A stretch of 64,000 bases of DNA from Geomobilibacter sp964432205 (GTDB lineage: Bacteria > Desulfobacterota > Desulfuromonadia > Geobacterales > DSM-12255), in assembly GCA_964432205.1 (NCBI GenBank), contig CAYSMK010000005.1, positions 62,001-126,000 on the forward strand. Reading direction: 5' to 3'. The notes beneath the pieces were generated by a model. The model searched no databases and was not told where the DNA came from. It saw nothing but the letters and a program-made list of their open reading frames with translations. Shown piece after piece: positions 34,825 through 43,580 of this stretch. The translations under genes were made by a program, and so were the position numbers. Within the stretch, counting starts at the first letter, position 1. Every line of letters starts with the position of its first letter.

Positions 34825-36273
34825 TCATTTCAGCAGCCCCACCGCCGCCTGGAACCAGCTGGCAAGAAAGCCGGGGACATAGATCCCCAGAAGCAGCACC
34901 AGTGCCATATGGAGGGCAACCGGGATGTTGGCGGCGGCGAGCGGTCGCTGCCAGTCGGGAACGAGCCCCGCCACCATCGGCTGCACGCGACGAAAGAGCC
35001 CGGCAAAGGCGACCGCGAGCCCGATCAGGAGGAGCGGGGTCACGAGCGGCATCTGCTTGATGGTGGCGGTCAGGATCAGGAACTCGCTGGCAAAGAGGCC
35101 GAAGGGGGGCATGCCGGCCAGGGCCATCACGCCGAGGAGCAGTCCCCAGCCGACCGGCGGATTCCCCCGGATCAGCCCCCGAATGCGCGACATCTCCTGA
35201 GTGCCGTGCATCTGGGAGGCATGGCCGACGCTGTAGAACACCGCCGATTTGGTCAGGCTGTGCACCAGCATGTGGAGCATGCCCCCAAAGGTGGCAATCG
35301 GCCCCCCCAGGCCGAAGGCAAAGGTGGCGATTCCCATATGCTCGATGGAGGAGTACGCAAAGAGCCGCTTGATATCCTTTTGCCGCAGCAGGGAGAACGA
35401 GGCCACCAGCAGCGACAGGAGGCCGAAGCCGATCATCATGTTCCCCGCCAGATGCGTGCCGGTAGAACCGTCCACGAGCGATTTGCAGCGCACCAGGGCA
35501 TAGAGGGCGACGTTCAAGAGGAGCCCGGACAGCACCGCCGAAATCGGCGTCGGCCCTTCGCTGTGGGCGTCCGGCAGCCAGTTGTGCACCGGCACCAGGC
35601 CAACCTTGGTACCGTAGCCGACCATCAGGAAGACGAATGCCAGCCGCAGCACGGTCGGCTCCAACTGCCCGCTCACCTGGCTCAGGTTGGTCCAGAGCAG
35701 CGCATTCCCCCCCTCCCCCAGGACCCGTTCCGCCGCGAAATAGAGGAGCACGGTACCGAAGAGCGCCTGGGCGATCCCCACCCCGCAGAGGATGAAGTAT
35801 TTCCAGGCCGCCTCGATGGCGGTGGGTGTGCGGTAGAGCGATACCAGCAGCACCGTGGCAAGGGTGGCCAGTTCCATGGAGATCCAGAGCACACCGAGGT
35901 TGTTGGTGAGGAGCGCCATCAGCATGGCAAAGATGAAGAGCTGGAACATGGCATGGTAGAAGCGCATCCGTACCGGGCCGACCCGGCCGTGGGCACGCTC
36001 CGTCCGCATGTAGCGCCGGCTGAAGATGGCGGTGGTCATGGAGACGAAGGTGGTCAGCACCACCAGATAGACGTTGAAGGGATCGACAAAAAAGAAGCTG
36101 CCGCCGGCCAGGAACGGTCCCGTCCGATAGACCTGCAGCGCCAGGGCCAGACTGGCGGCAAAGGTAAGCAGAGATCCGGTGATGTTGACCTCCGGGGCGT
36201 AGCGCCAGTCGCCGATAAAGGCAAGGGCAACGGCCACCAGCACCGAAATCCAGAGGAGCAGCGTCAGGGTCAT
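34825..36273 (-). CDS. Ehr complex 2 antiporter-like subunit (HyfF/NuoN-like)
   Basis: The 482-residue, 14-span protein has LGVLWISMELATLATVLLVS, YGTKVGLVPVHNWLPDAHSE and IKRLFAYSSIEHMGIATFAF, the standard landmarks. It is a paralogue of the product of 22700-24136. It overlaps the HyfE-like gene by one base (TGATG). Confidence 0.9.
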   Translation of the reverse strand: MTLTLLLWISVLVAVALAFIGDWRYAPEVNITGSLLTFAASLALALQVYRTGPFLAGGSFFFVDPFNVYLVVLTTFVSMTTAIFSRRYMRTERAHGRVGPVRMRFYHAMFQLFIFAMLMALLTNNLGVLWISMELATLATVLLVSLYRTPTAIEAAWKYFILCGVGIAQALFGTVLLYFAAERVLGEGGNALLWTNLSQVSGQLEPTVLRLAFVFLMVGYGTKVGLVPVHNWLPDAHSEGPTPISAVLSGLLLNVALYALVRCKSLVDGSTGTHLAGNMMIGFGLLSLLVASFSLLRQKDIKRLFAYSSIEHMGIATFAFGLGGPIATFGGMLHMLVHSLTKSAVFYSVGHASQMHGTQEMSRIRGLIRGNPPVGWGLLLGVMALAGMPPFGLFASEFLILTATIKQMPLVTPLLLIGLAVAFAGLFRRVQPMVAGLVPDWQRPLAAANIPVALHMALVLLLGIYVPGFLASWFQAAVGLLK

Positions 36274-36938
36274 CAGTCGCTCTCCTTCAGTTTCGCCATC
36301 TGGTCCACGTCAAGGCTGTCAAAGGTCGTGTTGATGTGGAAGAAGAAGATGCCGAAGATGAACGCGGCGATCAGCAGGTCCAGCGCGACCCCCAGCTCCA
36401 CCACCATCGGCATGCCATAGGTGGCGCTGGTGGCGGCGAAGAAGAGGCCGTTTTCCATGGCCAGAAAGCCGATAATCTGGCTGACCGCGTGGCGGCGGGT
36501 GACCATCATCAGGAGCCCCAGCATGACCGTTGCCAGCGCCACCGCCAGGGTGGTACGCGTCATCAGCGCCGATAGCTGCCTGATCGGCTCGGTCAGGTGA
36601 TAGGAGAAGATCACCAGGGCAATGCCGAACATCATGGTGGTCGGGACGTTCACCACGCTCTCGATTTCACGGTGGATCCGCAGTTTCAGGATCAGTTTGT
36701 AGAGGATGTAGGGGAGCAGGATCACCTTCATGCCAAGCGTCAGGAGGGATGAGAGATACAGGTGGTGCACGCCGGTGGCAAAACCGATGATGGCGGTGCT
36801 GATCCCCAGAAAGAACCCCTGCCAGGCAAAGATATGCAGGAGGGCGAACATCCGGCGCTGCACCAGGAGGGCAAATGAGGTGAGGAGGATCAGGGCGGCC
36901 AGCAGCAGATTCAGTTGCACCACCAGGGCGTGGGACAT
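36273..36938 (-). CDS. Ehr complex 2 HyfE-like membrane subunit
   Basis: The 221-residue protein has about seven spans. Its C-terminal part is NuoK-like (IIGFLAMENGLFFAATSATY, MVVELGVALDLLIAAFIFGI). It starts MSHALVVQLNLLLAALILLT. It is separated from the NuoH-like gene by 3 bp. Confidence 0.88.
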   Translation of the reverse strand: MSHALVVQLNLLLAALILLTSFALLVQRRMFALLHIFAWQGFFLGISTAIIGFATGVHHLYLSSLLTLGMKVILLPYILYKLILKLRIHREIESVVNVPTTMMFGIALVIFSYHLTEPIRQLSALMTRTTLAVALATVMLGLLMMVTRRHAVSQIIGFLAMENGLFFAATSATYGMPMVVELGVALDLLIAAFIFGIFFFHINTTFDSLDVDQMAKLKESD

Positions 36939-36941
36939 GGG

Positions 36942-37886
36942 TCACTCCAGGATGAAGAAGGCGATCATGCCGAGGGTCGCCAGCATGAAGGCGCTCCCCA
37001 GGTATTCCGGCACGCGGAAGATCCGCATCTTGGCCATGCCGGTTTCGATCAGCACCATGATGACCCCACCGAGCATCAATTTGAGGACAAAGGCGACTGC
37101 TCCGATCAAGAGCGCCAGCGGCTCACCGGTGACGGCAATCCCCCAGGGGGTGAAGGCGGCGATCCCGAGGGAGAAGAACAGCATCAGTTTCATCATGCCG
37201 GCCCATTCGATCAGTGCCAGGTAGCGGCCGGAATACTCCAGAATCATCGCCTCGTGGATCATGGTCAGTTCCAGATGGGTGGCGGGGTTGTCCACCGGAA
37301 TCCGCCCGGTTTCGGCCAGTGCCACCAGAATGAAGGCGAACAGGGCGAAGGCCAGCGACGGACGGATGACGAACTCCCCCTGGGCCATGACCTCCACCAT
37401 CCGGGTCAGCGACGTGGAGCTGCTGGCCAGGGAGACCGTGAAGACCGCCATCAGCATGGCCGGCTCGGCCAGGGCGGAGATCATCATCTCCCGGCTCGAT
37501 CCCATGCCACCGAAGGCGGTGCCGATATCCATCCCGGCCAGGGCGGTAAAAAAACGGACAATGGCAAACAGCATGACCAGGGCGATGATATCGGCGGTAT
37601 CGGCCAGCGGCAGTTCGGTCGAGACCAGAGGAATGATGCCGCCGGCCAGCACGGTAACGCCGAAGATCAGGTAAGGGGTGAAGCGAAAGATCCAGGAGGC
37701 ATGTTCCGCCAGGGTCACATCCTTGATGAAGAGGCGGCTGATGTCCCGGTAGGGCTGCAGCAGCCCCGGCGAGGTACGCCCCTGCAGACGGCACTTGATG
37801 ATCTTGACCCAGCCGGCAAAGGCCGGGGCCAGGCTAAGGAGCAGTGCGAGCTGCACGAGCTCTATGGCCAGCGGCTGGAGGCTCAT
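36942..37886 (-). CDS. Ehr complex 2 NuoH-like membrane subunit (HyfC type)
   Basis: The 314-residue protein starts at ATG 37886 (MSLQPLAIELVQLALLLSLA) and contains KCRLQGRTSPGLLQPYRDIS, GTAFGGMGSSREMMISALAE and GRIPVDNPATHLELTMIHEA. It overlaps the NuoL-like gene by 4 bp. Upstream in-frame sequence is only an antisense shadow and was excluded. Confidence 0.91.
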   Translation of the reverse strand: MSLQPLAIELVQLALLLSLAPAFAGWVKIIKCRLQGRTSPGLLQPYRDISRLFIKDVTLAEHASWIFRFTPYLIFGVTVLAGGIIPLVSTELPLADTADIIALVMLFAIVRFFTALAGMDIGTAFGGMGSSREMMISALAEPAMLMAVFTVSLASSSTSLTRMVEVMAQGEFVIRPSLAFALFAFILVALAETGRIPVDNPATHLELTMIHEAMILEYSGRYLALIEWAGMMKLMLFFSLGIAAFTPWGIAVTGEPLALLIGAVAFVLKLMLGGVIMVLIETGMAKMRIFRVPEYLGSAFMLATLGMIAFFILE

Positions 37887-39928
37887 CCCAGAAATACCAG
37901 GAGTACGATCAGGGTGACGAACGAATACAGGAGATAGATCTGAATCCGCCCCTGCTGGAGCTTGCCGACAAGGCGGGCGATCCAGAAGGAGAGATCGGCC
38001 AGCGGGGCATACAGCCAGCCCCAGATCCGGTCGCGAATCCGCAAGCGATAGCGGATATGGTCCGCCATGACCGGGTGATTTTGCGGCGAGACCAACTCGA
38101 CCTGCTCGCGGATGTCGAAGAGAAACCCGAGGACCCGGCGGATCGGCATGGCAAAGGCGGTGGCCGTGTACTGCATCCGCGGCGTGATCCGCTCGAAACC
38201 GCAATCCCAGAGGGGCGCCCGGCGGATGGAGGCGCCGCGGACGTGCAACAGCAGATAGGTGATGGCTACCACCGCCAGGATCACGCCGAACACCAGCGGC
38301 CCGGAATAGGAGGCCCGCTCCGGGGAGGCCGGGGTCAGCCAGAGCCAGCCGAACCGTCCAGCAGCAGTGGCTATGCGCCCCCCCAGCAACTGGTGCGGAA
38401 TACGGTCGAGCCAGCCGATGACGAAGGTCGGCAGCACTCCCAGGGCGAGGCACGAGAGCGCGGTCAGTGACATCCCCAGCCGCATGGCCAGGCCGACTTC
38501 GTGGATATGTTCCCCCTTTCGGTGGTGACCGCGCCGGGCGCCAAGGAACGTCACCCCGAACGCCTTCACAAAGCAGGCGGCGGCAAGTGCCCCGGTCAGG
38601 GCCAGAAGCGCGGCCCCCAGCGGTATCAGCAGCTTCAACAGCGGCTGTGGCAGGACGGGCGACAGGAGAAACGCCTGAAAGGTGAGCCATTCCGAGACAA
38701 ACCCGTTAAAGGGGGGCAAGCCGGAGATGGAGACGCACCCCACCAGAAACAGGGCCGATGTCCAGGGGAGCGGATGGATCAGCCCCCCCATCTCTTCCAT
38801 GTTCCGCTCGTGGGTGGCATGAATGACGGCCCCCGCCCCCATGAAGAGCAATCCCTTGAACAGGGCATGATTGAGCGTGTGGTAGAGGGCGGCCACCAGC
38901 GCCAGCGCGGCCAGGGCCGGGAAGTGGAACGCGGTGAAGATCATGGCGAGGCCGAGGCCGATCAGGATGATGCCGATGTTTTCCACCGAATGGTAGGCCA
39001 AGAGACGCTTCAGGTCGTGCTGCATCAGGGCATAGAGCACCCCGAGGACTGCCGAAACCAGACCGAAGATCAGGACGATCCCTCCCCACCACCAGGGGAA
39101 CTCGCCGAGCAGGTCAAAGGCGACCCGCACCATGCCGTAGATGGCGGTTTTCAACATGACGCCGCTCATCAGGGCGGAGACGTTGGACGGGGCCACCGGA
39201 TGGGCCTCCGGGAGCCAGACGTGCAGCGGGATGACCCCCGCTTTGGCGGCAAAACCGAAAAACGCCAGGAAGAATGCGGCCGTACTCCACCCAGGGGTGA
39301 GACGGGCGGTCCGCATGGCATCGAAGGTGTAGCCTTCAAAGCCATTGAAGCCGGTGGTAAGGCCGGCCATGACCCCGAAGGAGAGCAGGATGCCGATGGC
39401 GCCCACATGGGCGACCAGCAGGTAGAGGAAGGCCGCCCGCCGGTTTTCGGCCCGCTCGTCCTCGTACATGACCAGAAAATACGAGGCTGCGGCCATCAGT
39501 TCCCAGGCCACGAGAAAGAGAAAGGCGTCGTCGGCAATGATCACCAGCACCATCCCTGCCAGGAAGAGGAGGTAGAACAGCACCAGCGGGGTAACCGGGC
39601 GCTGACCGAGATACCCGCGGACATAGCCGATGGAGTAGATGGAGGTGAAGAGTGACAGCAGACCGATGACGATGAGGAAAAAGCCGGCCAGGGGATCGAG
39701 ACGGACGTTGAAGGGGAGACCGGGCAGGCCGAGGGGAATGGTTGCGGCGCTGTTCAGACCCTGGGTCAGGGTAAGGAAGCCGGCCAGGGTCACCGTCCCG
39801 GACACCAGGGCCGCCAGGCTGAAGGCAACCGGGATCAGCAGCCGTTCCTGCCGGGCGAAGAGCGGGCAGACAAGCGCCATCCCCAGCAGGAGCAGAATCG
39901 AGAACCCGGTGATGTCAAGCGCGGACAT
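37883..39928 (-). CDS. Ehr complex 2 NuoL/HyfB-like proton-pumping subunit
   Basis: The 681-residue protein starts at ATG 39928 (MSALDITGFSILLLLGMALV). Seen: FLVAWELMAAASYFLVMYED, AAKAGVIPLHVWLPEAHPVA, LKRLLAYHSVENIGIILIG and LWDCGFERITPRMQYTATAF. It is the first gene of Ehr operon 2. Only 78 bp separate it from the end of the GeoRSP operon on the same strand, with no obvious terminator between. Confidence 0.9.
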   Translation of the reverse strand: MSALDITGFSILLLLGMALVCPLFARQERLLIPVAFSLAALVSGTVTLAGFLTLTQGLNSAATIPLGLPGLPFNVRLDPLAGFFLIVIGLLSLFTSIYSIGYVRGYLGQRPVTPLVLFYLLFLAGMVLVIIADDAFLFLVAWELMAAASYFLVMYEDERAENRRAAFLYLLVAHVGAIGILLSFGVMAGLTTGFNGFEGYTFDAMRTARLTPGWSTAAFFLAFFGFAAKAGVIPLHVWLPEAHPVAPSNVSALMSGVMLKTAIYGMVRVAFDLLGEFPWWWGGIVLIFGLVSAVLGVLYALMQHDLKRLLAYHSVENIGIILIGLGLAMIFTAFHFPALAALALVAALYHTLNHALFKGLLFMGAGAVIHATHERNMEEMGGLIHPLPWTSALFLVGCVSISGLPPFNGFVSEWLTFQAFLLSPVLPQPLLKLLIPLGAALLALTGALAAACFVKAFGVTFLGARRGHHRKGEHIHEVGLAMRLGMSLTALSCLALGVLPTFVIGWLDRIPHQLLGGRIATAAGRFGWLWLTPASPERASYSGPLVFGVILAVVAITYLLLHVRGASIRRAPLWDCGFERITPRMQYTATAFAMPIRRVLGFLFDIREQVELVSPQNHPVMADHIRYRLRIRDRIWGWLYAPLADLSFWIARLVGKLQQGRIQIYLLYSFVTLIVLLVFLG

Positions 39929-40006
39929 GGGCAACACCCTTCGACCAGGGGAGCAGCAGCATCTTGTAATGACTATGGCCGCCACCACGGCAAAGATCTA
40001 TTGGTT

Positions 40007-40861
40007 TTAATGTACTGTCCCATTCTCCGATTGCAAGCCGTCACCAAAGGTTTTCTCTTGAGGAGGTGGCGTCCCGGGTGGCATCTCAACCTTCTTTTTC
40101 TTGACCTGGACCCCTTCGTCCAGGAACGCGTTCACATCATTAACGGGATAGCAGGGAATTTCGATGCCCGTTTCCACGTTTTCCTTTGCCATCACCGGAT
40201 TTCCGGCAGCATAGCAGAACAGATCCCCTTTCCTGAGCGGCATCCCCCCCTTGTCCGACAGCCGCTTGCGGGCGACCACCAGGTAGTCGCCGGGGAGCAT
40301 GTCAAAGGAAAAGGAGCCATCTTCAACGGTTGAGCTGCCCAGGAGCCCCATCCCCTTGAACGCGCCATTGGCCGGAAGGTAGAGTGAAACCTGGGCGTTG
40401 GCGACCGGTTTTCCCCTGAAGGTGACCATGCCGGTGAGACGGGTCCTCTCCGCGGCCTTGACGACCGGTGAGGTGACCGGGTTCAGCATGAATGAGAGCC
40501 AGAGGTTCTTTGTGTCAACGATTACCGGGTTGCCGCCGTGGAAGGATGAATACTCCCTCCCGTTGCCGGTGCCGCCGGCGACAAGGTAATATTTGCCGGG
40601 TGGAAGTTCCAGTCGGTAGAAGCCCGGTTTTGTGCTGAGAGAGGAGGTGGCGAAGGGCGTCCCGCCCCAGGTGTCCCGAAGGGTCTTGTAGGCACTGACA
40701 TTCCCCCCTGCCAATGGGCCACCCCTCGTGAGGATCACCCCTTGGACGAATGCCGCAGTTGCGCAGTGGGGAAGGGTGCCCAGGATGGCGAGAACTGTCA
40801 GGATCACAAATGATGTGCGGTGACTCCGGATAACCAGGGTGCCGCATGTTATACGGTTCAT
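40007..40861 (-). CDS. Secreted protein with repeated carboxypeptidase-regulatory-like domains
   Basis: The 284-residue protein has a signal sequence (FVILTVLAILGTLPHCATAA). Two beta-sandwich domains follow (VQGVILTRGGPLAGGNVSAY...PGKYYLVAGGTG and LTGMVTFRGKPVANAQVSLY...MLPGDYLVVARKRL), the carboxypeptidase-D regulatory-like fold. The C-terminus is Lys/Pro-rich. It is last in the GeoRSP operon. A related protein is encoded at 49816-50499 at the other end of the operon. Likely a periplasmic or surface adaptor; partners unknown. Confidence 0.78.
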   Translation of the reverse strand: MNRITCGTLVIRSHRTSFVILTVLAILGTLPHCATAAFVQGVILTRGGPLAGGNVSAYKTLRDTWGGTPFATSSLSTKPGFYRLELPPGKYYLVAGGTGNGREYSSFHGGNPVIVDTKNLWLSFMLNPVTSPVVKAAERTRLTGMVTFRGKPVANAQVSLYLPANGAFKGMGLLGSSTVEDGSFSFDMLPGDYLVVARKRLSDKGGMPLRKGDLFCYAAGNPVMAKENVETGIEIPCYPVNDVNAFLDEGVQVKKKKVEMPPGTPPPQEKTFGDGLQSENGTVH

Positions 40862-40890
40862 TATGAATCCCATTTCCTGTGCTTTTCGTT

Positions 40891-41955
40891 TCAGGCCCTG
40901 GACCGAATCGACAAGCTGAATGCTGCGATAAACCCGAAACCGGCGAGAATCGCCGCCTTGCCGTACAGGGATACCCCGGCAGCCGTTGCCGCGATCCCCC
41001 ACGACTGGGCCAGTGCCCCGCCGATAAACATCCCGACCACCACCAGTCCGGCATCCGCATCGCCTTCACCGGCCTTGATCAACTGGCGAAACGGGCAACC
41101 GTCGATCATGACCGCGACCCAGCCGACCAGCCCCATCCCCAGAAAACTCCAGAGGTAGTCCAGATGGGCTCCCGGTTGGCCATACAGGCCGGGGTGGATA
41201 CGGCCGGTGACCATGGCCGCTGCGAAGGCGGCACCGACAAATGCAGCCAGTCCCCAGATGGGCGCAATCCTGCATCCCATCAGCAGGGTGTCGCGGATGC
41301 TGCCGGTTATACAGAAACGGCTCCTCTGCGCCAACGCGCCGAGTCCCAGCCCCACAGCCAGGGTAATCAGCCAGGGGGCGTGCTGGGCACCGCTCCCCCG
41401 TTCTGAAAACAGCAAAAAACCTGGGCGGATGACGAGAAAACCCAGCAACAGCGCAAACAGCAGCGGAATGAGATGTCCGCTGTACCCCTTGTCCAGCGCA
41501 GGTTTTTCCATCTCGGCGCCGCTCACCAATCCCTTGAGGCCGCCCCGGACCCCGGCGACCAGGCCGGCAAGACCGGCCAGGGCGGTCAGATCGCCGGCCG
41601 TGAGCCGCAGGACGAGCTTGATGGGGCAACCGATGAAAACGGCGCAGCCGAAGATCATGAACATGCCGAGGACCAGGCGCGAGAGGGGGGAACTCCCCGC
41701 CCGGGAGCGGAATTCCCCGAACGCCAGGGCAGATGCCGTGGAACCGAGCACGAACCCGATCAGCTCGGGGCGCAGGTATTTCATGGTGGCATTGTCGTGG
41801 AGGCCGAGCGCACCGGCACTGTTCTCGATAAAGCAGGAAACGCAGATGCCGGAGTTTTGCGGGTTGCCCCACACGGACAGCATCACCCCCAGCGTACCGA
41901 GCATGGCTCCAGCCAGCACCACAATCCAGAATTCACGAGAGCGTATCATCACCAT
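40891..41955 (-). CDS. YeeE/YedE-family transporter (selenium/sulfur-type)
   Basis: The polytopic protein of about 354 residues has ten or so spans and two related Cys motifs: FGCAVFIGCPIKLVLRLTAG and MIDGCPFRQLIKAGEGDADA. A further ICVSCFIENSAGALG lies near the N-terminus. YedE relatives are annotated as putative selenium transporters or thiosulfate/sulfur-compound transporters. ATG 41955 begins 2 bp after the preceding stop; an ATG at 41967 is possible. The substrate is unproven here. Confidence 0.85.
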   Translation of the reverse strand: MVMIRSREFWIVVLAGAMLGTLGVMLSVWGNPQNSGICVSCFIENSAGALGLHDNATMKYLRPELIGFVLGSTASALAFGEFRSRAGSSPLSRLVLGMFMIFGCAVFIGCPIKLVLRLTAGDLTALAGLAGLVAGVRGGLKGLVSGAEMEKPALDKGYSGHLIPLLFALLLGFLVIRPGFLLFSERGSGAQHAPWLITLAVGLGLGALAQRSRFCITGSIRDTLLMGCRIAPIWGLAAFVGAAFAAAMVTGRIHPGLYGQPGAHLDYLWSFLGMGLVGWVAVMIDGCPFRQLIKAGEGDADAGLVVVGMFIGGALAQSWGIAATAAGVSLYGKAAILAGFGFIAAFSLSIRSRA

Positions 41956-41957
41956 GG

Positions 41958-42500
41958 CTATTCGCATCCACCCGCAAGCCTGCTCCTGATGTAGCCGAGT
42001 TTGTGCAGCGTCTCGGCAGCCGTGCGATTGCCCGGGTTCGAGGCGACCCGTGCGCCGATCCGCTTCATAGAGTCATCCACAAATGTCCGAATCTCGCTGC
42101 GGCGTGACAGCGGGCTCCTGTCGTCCAGGTAATCGCCGTTCAGCCCGATCCCCTGGGCAAACGAGCCAACCGCTTCATCCGCTGCCCCCATCTCCCGCAG
42201 GATCACCCCCCGAAGGATGTAGCCATGGGCCTCGCCCGGATACTGCCTGATCAGTCCATCGAGCTTCAGCAGCGCTTCCTGACGCCTGCCCGCCGCAACG
42301 AGCGTCTCCACCGGGCCATAGAGCCTGGTGATGAGTTCAATCCGGGCCCGGTAGGCCATTTCACGCTCGGCGGCCTTCCCCAGCCCGGGTGCATTTCCGC
42401 TCTTTCCGTCCCCGGCGCCGCCTGCCAGCAGAACGACCAGCGCTGTGCAGGCAACCAGCAGCACGAGCCAACAGAATATGTCAAACGGTTCCTTGACCAT
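41958..42500 (-). CDS. Membrane-anchored TPR-like protein
   Basis: The 180-residue protein has one span near the N-terminus (FDIFCWLVLLVACTALVVLL). Tetratricopeptide-like helices follow (ALLKLDGLIRQYPGEAHGYI, LRGVILREMGAADEAVGSFA). ATG 42500 has AGGGAAAT upstream. It is encoded between the PhnD-like lipoprotein and the YedE-like transporter in the GeoRSP operon, possibly as a scaffold. I do not recognise a specific family. Confidence 0.7.
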   Translation of the reverse strand: MVKEPFDIFCWLVLLVACTALVVLLAGGAGDGKSGNAPGLGKAAEREMAYRARIELITRLYGPVETLVAAGRRQEALLKLDGLIRQYPGEAHGYILRGVILREMGAADEAVGSFAQGIGLNGDYLDDRSPLSRRSEIRTFVDDSMKRIGARVASNPGNRTAAETLHKLGYIRSRLAGGCE

Positions 42501-42526
42501 TATTTCCCTAACAAAAGTAGAAATCA

Positions 42527-42645
42527 GGTTGCTCAAAAATAGCCAGATCGTCGCACCCGCAGCAAGCTCCGCGGAGGCGTAGCAGCGCTACGCCGCACAA
42601 GGTAGCTTGCGAGGACGGCGGCGAGATGGCTGTTTTTCAGCAACC
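42527..42645. repeat. Long nested inverted repeat (MITE-like), 119 bp
   Basis: GGTTGCTCAAAAATAGCCAG at the left end is matched by CTGGCTATTTTTGAGCAACC-like sequence at the right (GATGGCTGTTTTTCAGCAACC, imperfect). Inside are GCAAGCT/AGCTTGC and GGCGTAG/CTACGCC, giving a cruciform-like full-length hairpin. It lies between two operon genes, the TPR-like and PhnD-like genes. Confidence 0.75.
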
Positions 42646-42655
42646 GCTAAACGGT

Positions 42656-43558
42656 TTAGTACTTCTGATAGGGCGGCATGTTGACCCGCTTCGCCATCCC
42701 CCTGATCTGGTCATAGTCGCCGTCCAGCAGCTCCTCATAGCCGTCGATCCCGGCCGCCTTCAGCACCTTGATCCGTTCACCGTCGACAGCGGCAATGTCA
42801 GCCTGCCGCAGGGAGAGCAGCGCGTCTTTTACCTTCTTGAGCAGGGTCGGGTCGGTCCCCTTGGCAGCTGCGAACGTACAGTACGGAATCGGCTCGCTCT
42901 GCGCCAGGATGACGAAATCGTCTGCCGCGATCTTTCCCTCCCGGGTCATAATCTCCAGGTCGAGCAGTGGTGCGGCAGCCACGTCGTACTTTCCGTACAG
43001 CACGCCGTAGATCAGTTTTTCATGCTTGAAGGCACCGGGCGGAATGGTGTAGTGGCCGAGGTCGTTCTCGGGGTTGATACCGGCCCTGAGCATTATGTCG
43101 TACTCCGCCAGGTAGCCCGTCGGGGCCAGCATCGGACCGAATGCCATCCGTTTCCCCTTGATGTCGGCCAGCTTTTCGATCCCGCTCCCCTTGCGGGCGA
43201 TGATGGCGCCGGCGGTGCGCGAACCGAGTGTGCCTCGTTTCTCGGAAGCGATCAGTTCGACACCGTGGTTCTCGCGCAGGACGATATAGAGCAGTGAGTT
43301 GGTGTGGGTCAGGGTAAATTCCCCGGCCTTGAACCGGCGCTCAACATCGTGGGTATCGACCGGGAGCATGACGAAATCCACCCCGACCTTGTCCGACAGG
43401 TAACGGGTCAAGGGGGTGAAACGCTCTGCTGTTTCCTGTTCGCTGTTGCAGATCATGTAGCCGATCTTGACCACTGGACGCTTTCCTTCGCTCCTGCATC
43501 CGGCGATCGCAAGCAGCGTAGCAGCCGCAATGAGAACTCTGGTCAGTAATGAATGCAT
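42656..43558 (-). CDS. PhnD-like substrate-binding lipoprotein (phosphate/phosphonate-type fold)
   Basis: The 300-residue protein has signal LIAAATLLAIAGC, with the lipobox Cys at residue 21. The body is the PhnD/periplasmic-binding fold: IGYMICNSEQETAERFTPLT, FTLTHTNSLLYIVLRENHGV and IKGKRMAFGPMLAPTGYLAE. No ABC permease or ATPase is encoded nearby, so it is likely a sensor or carrier rather than a classical importer part (inference). It is one of two such orphan binding proteins in the operon. Confidence 0.82.
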   Translation of the reverse strand: MHSLLTRVLIAAATLLAIAGCRSEGKRPVVKIGYMICNSEQETAERFTPLTRYLSDKVGVDFVMLPVDTHDVERRFKAGEFTLTHTNSLLYIVLRENHGVELIASEKRGTLGSRTAGAIIARKGSGIEKLADIKGKRMAFGPMLAPTGYLAEYDIMLRAGINPENDLGHYTIPPGAFKHEKLIYGVLYGKYDVAAAPLLDLEIMTREGKIAADDFVILAQSEPIPYCTFAAAKGTDPTLLKKVKDALLSLRQADIAAVDGERIKVLKAAGIDGYEELLDGDYDQIRGMAKRVNMPPYQKY

Positions 43559-43580
43559 GGTCTACCTTTCACCGACAAGG

